The notes under the pieces: generated by a model | What the model was told of the DNA's origin: nothing | What the model saw: the letters and a program-made list of their open reading frames with translations, nothing else | Databases searched by the model: none | Translations under genes and position numbers: made by a program | From: an uncultured Selenomonadaceae bacterium | GTDB taxonomy: Bacteria > Bacillota_C > Negativicutes > Selenomonadales > Selenomonadaceae | Length of the DNA: 6,695 nt | Assembly (NCBI GenBank): GCA_946402475.1 | Contig: CAMIWP010000065.1 | Location: 1 to 6,695, forward strand | Direction of reading: 5' to 3' | In this document: positions 6,041 through 6,695 of the stretch, in pieces | How the letters are laid out: every line of letters begins with the position of its first letter | How positions within the stretch are numbered: the stretch's first letter is position 1

Positions 6041-6695
6041 ATGAGGGAAAGGGAACGAAGGGAATTGGCGAGAATCCAGCAGTGCCTGGATGAGGAAAGA
6101 GCCCACGAAGCCTTCGCCCTTCTCAGGGAACTCCGGGACCATGCTTCGGAGGAACTGCAGGAACGGGATATGTGGCGGGTACACGAACTCTTCGGCGCCT
6201 ATTTCCACGATGTGGGAGACCCGGAAGGGGCAGCCCAGGCCTATCTTCAGGCGGCCCAATGTGATCGCTTTCTCAGGAGCCAGCGCCAGCACTTTTCCAG
6301 TTACCTCTTTGCTCTCCACTATCTGTCCGGGATCTCCCCCGAGGAAATGGCCCGGCAGAATCTTGCCTACGGCAGCCTTTATCGGGATCTGGAATCCTTG
6401 CCGGAAAAAGCGTCGAAGCGCTCTGGAAAAATCCGTCTGGGATATTTGGCCCCTGCCTTTTCCGAACAAGCGTCGGCGCGCTTTTACGAGACCATGCTCA
6501 CAAGATACGACAGGAAGAGATTTGAGGTCTGCTGCTACAGCATGAAGCCGGCGGAGGATGAATTTGCCCGAGCTGTGCGGGAACAGACTGACGGGTGGCG
6601 AGTCCTTTCCGATGAGGATTTTGAGAAAGCAGCATCGGCTATCCGGCAGGACGGCGTGGATATCCTCTTTGACCTGGGGGGGCATTCCGAGGGCG
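6041..6695 (+). CDS. SPINDLY/OGT-like glycosyltransferase (GT41 type), 5' part only
   Basis: The frame is open for 218 residues and is cut by the window end, so the protein is incomplete. Residues 1-120 are helical and look like a short degenerate tetratricopeptide region, for example GDPEGAAQAYLQAAQCDRFL (59-78). From Lys130, KIRLGYLAPAF starts the catalytic GT41 half. It continues with ETMLTRYDRKRFEVCCYSMK and then SAIRQDGVDILFDLGGHSEG (199-218), which resembles the family's RxDGIDILVDLAGHT block. The family transfers GlcNAc or another sugar from a nucleotide donor to Ser/Thr or other acceptors. Bacterial members are often found in flagellin or surface-protein glycosylation loci. The family's usual SPDFxxHPV motif reads APAFSEQASA here, losing its Asp, His and Pro. 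Context with glf and rmlD supports a glycosylation role; donor and acceptor are unknown. The strong call is the fold; enzymatic activity is less sure. Confidence 0.85.
   Translation, partial: MRERERRELARIQQCLDEERAHEAFALLRELRDHASEELQERDMWRVHELFGAYFHDVGDPEGAAQAYLQAAQCDRFLRSQRQHFSSYLFALHYLSGISPEEMARQNLAYGSLYRDLESLPEKASKRSGKIRLGYLAPAFSEQASARFYETMLTRYDRKRFEVCCYSMKPAEDEFARAVREQTDGWRVLSDEDFEKAASAIRQDGVDILFDLGGHSEG

Noticed and set aside
6090..6545. 151-residue + frame near the right end
   Set aside because: It is an out-of-frame shadow of the GT41-like gene that starts at 6041, has the strong ribosome binding site and runs off the window.

Overview
The window reads as chromosomal DNA of a moderately GC-rich bacterium (GC looks like the high 50s by eye) with strong AAGGAG-type ribosome binding sites. 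Two Firmicutes-style regulators sit beside envelope-sugar genes (UDP-galactofuranose and dTDP-rhamnose) and a SPINDLY/OGT-like glycosyltransferase. That mix would suit a diderm Firmicute of the Negativicutes (Selenomonas-like). This assignment is inference; no rRNA or marker gene is present. Every supported gene is on the + strand.

Layout. Positions 1-193 hold the end of a perfect 69-bp tandem repeat (2.8 identical copies, cut by the window edge). Each unit carries two dyads. The edge of the last copy forms a near-consensus sigma-70-type promoter (168-197) reading into a two-gene unit: a LysR-family regulator (272-1171) and, 2 bp later, a FlK-like hotdog acyl-CoA thioesterase (1174-1575). A 118-bp gap follows, with a short AT-rich palindrome and an imperfect leader hairpin but no convincing terminator. 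Next is an OmpR-family response regulator (1694-2389) and, 10 bp later, its partner membrane histidine kinase (2400-3902). After 65 bp come glf (UDP-galactopyranose mutase, 3968-5062), rmlD (dTDP-4-dehydrorhamnose reductase, 5127-5984) and the 5' part of a SPINDLY/OGT-like (GT41-type) glycosyltransferase (6041 to the window end).

Working together. The LysR regulator probably controls itself and the thioesterase. The two-component system and the three glycan genes are co-directional with gaps of 56-65 bp and no clear terminator, so they could form one transcript in which an envelope-sensing system leads a surface-glycan or protein-glycosylation locus. Glf would supply UDP-galactofuranose, RmlD would supply dTDP-L-rhamnose, and the GT41-like enzyme would transfer a sugar, perhaps onto protein. 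The genes for the other three dTDP-rhamnose steps (rmlA, rmlB, rmlC) are not in the window.

Most genes belong to ordinary, well-known families. The parts most worth a second look are the repeat array and the promoter at its edge, the altered OGT signature motif in the last gene, and an AT-rich, slippery stretch near the 3' end of the kinase gene.
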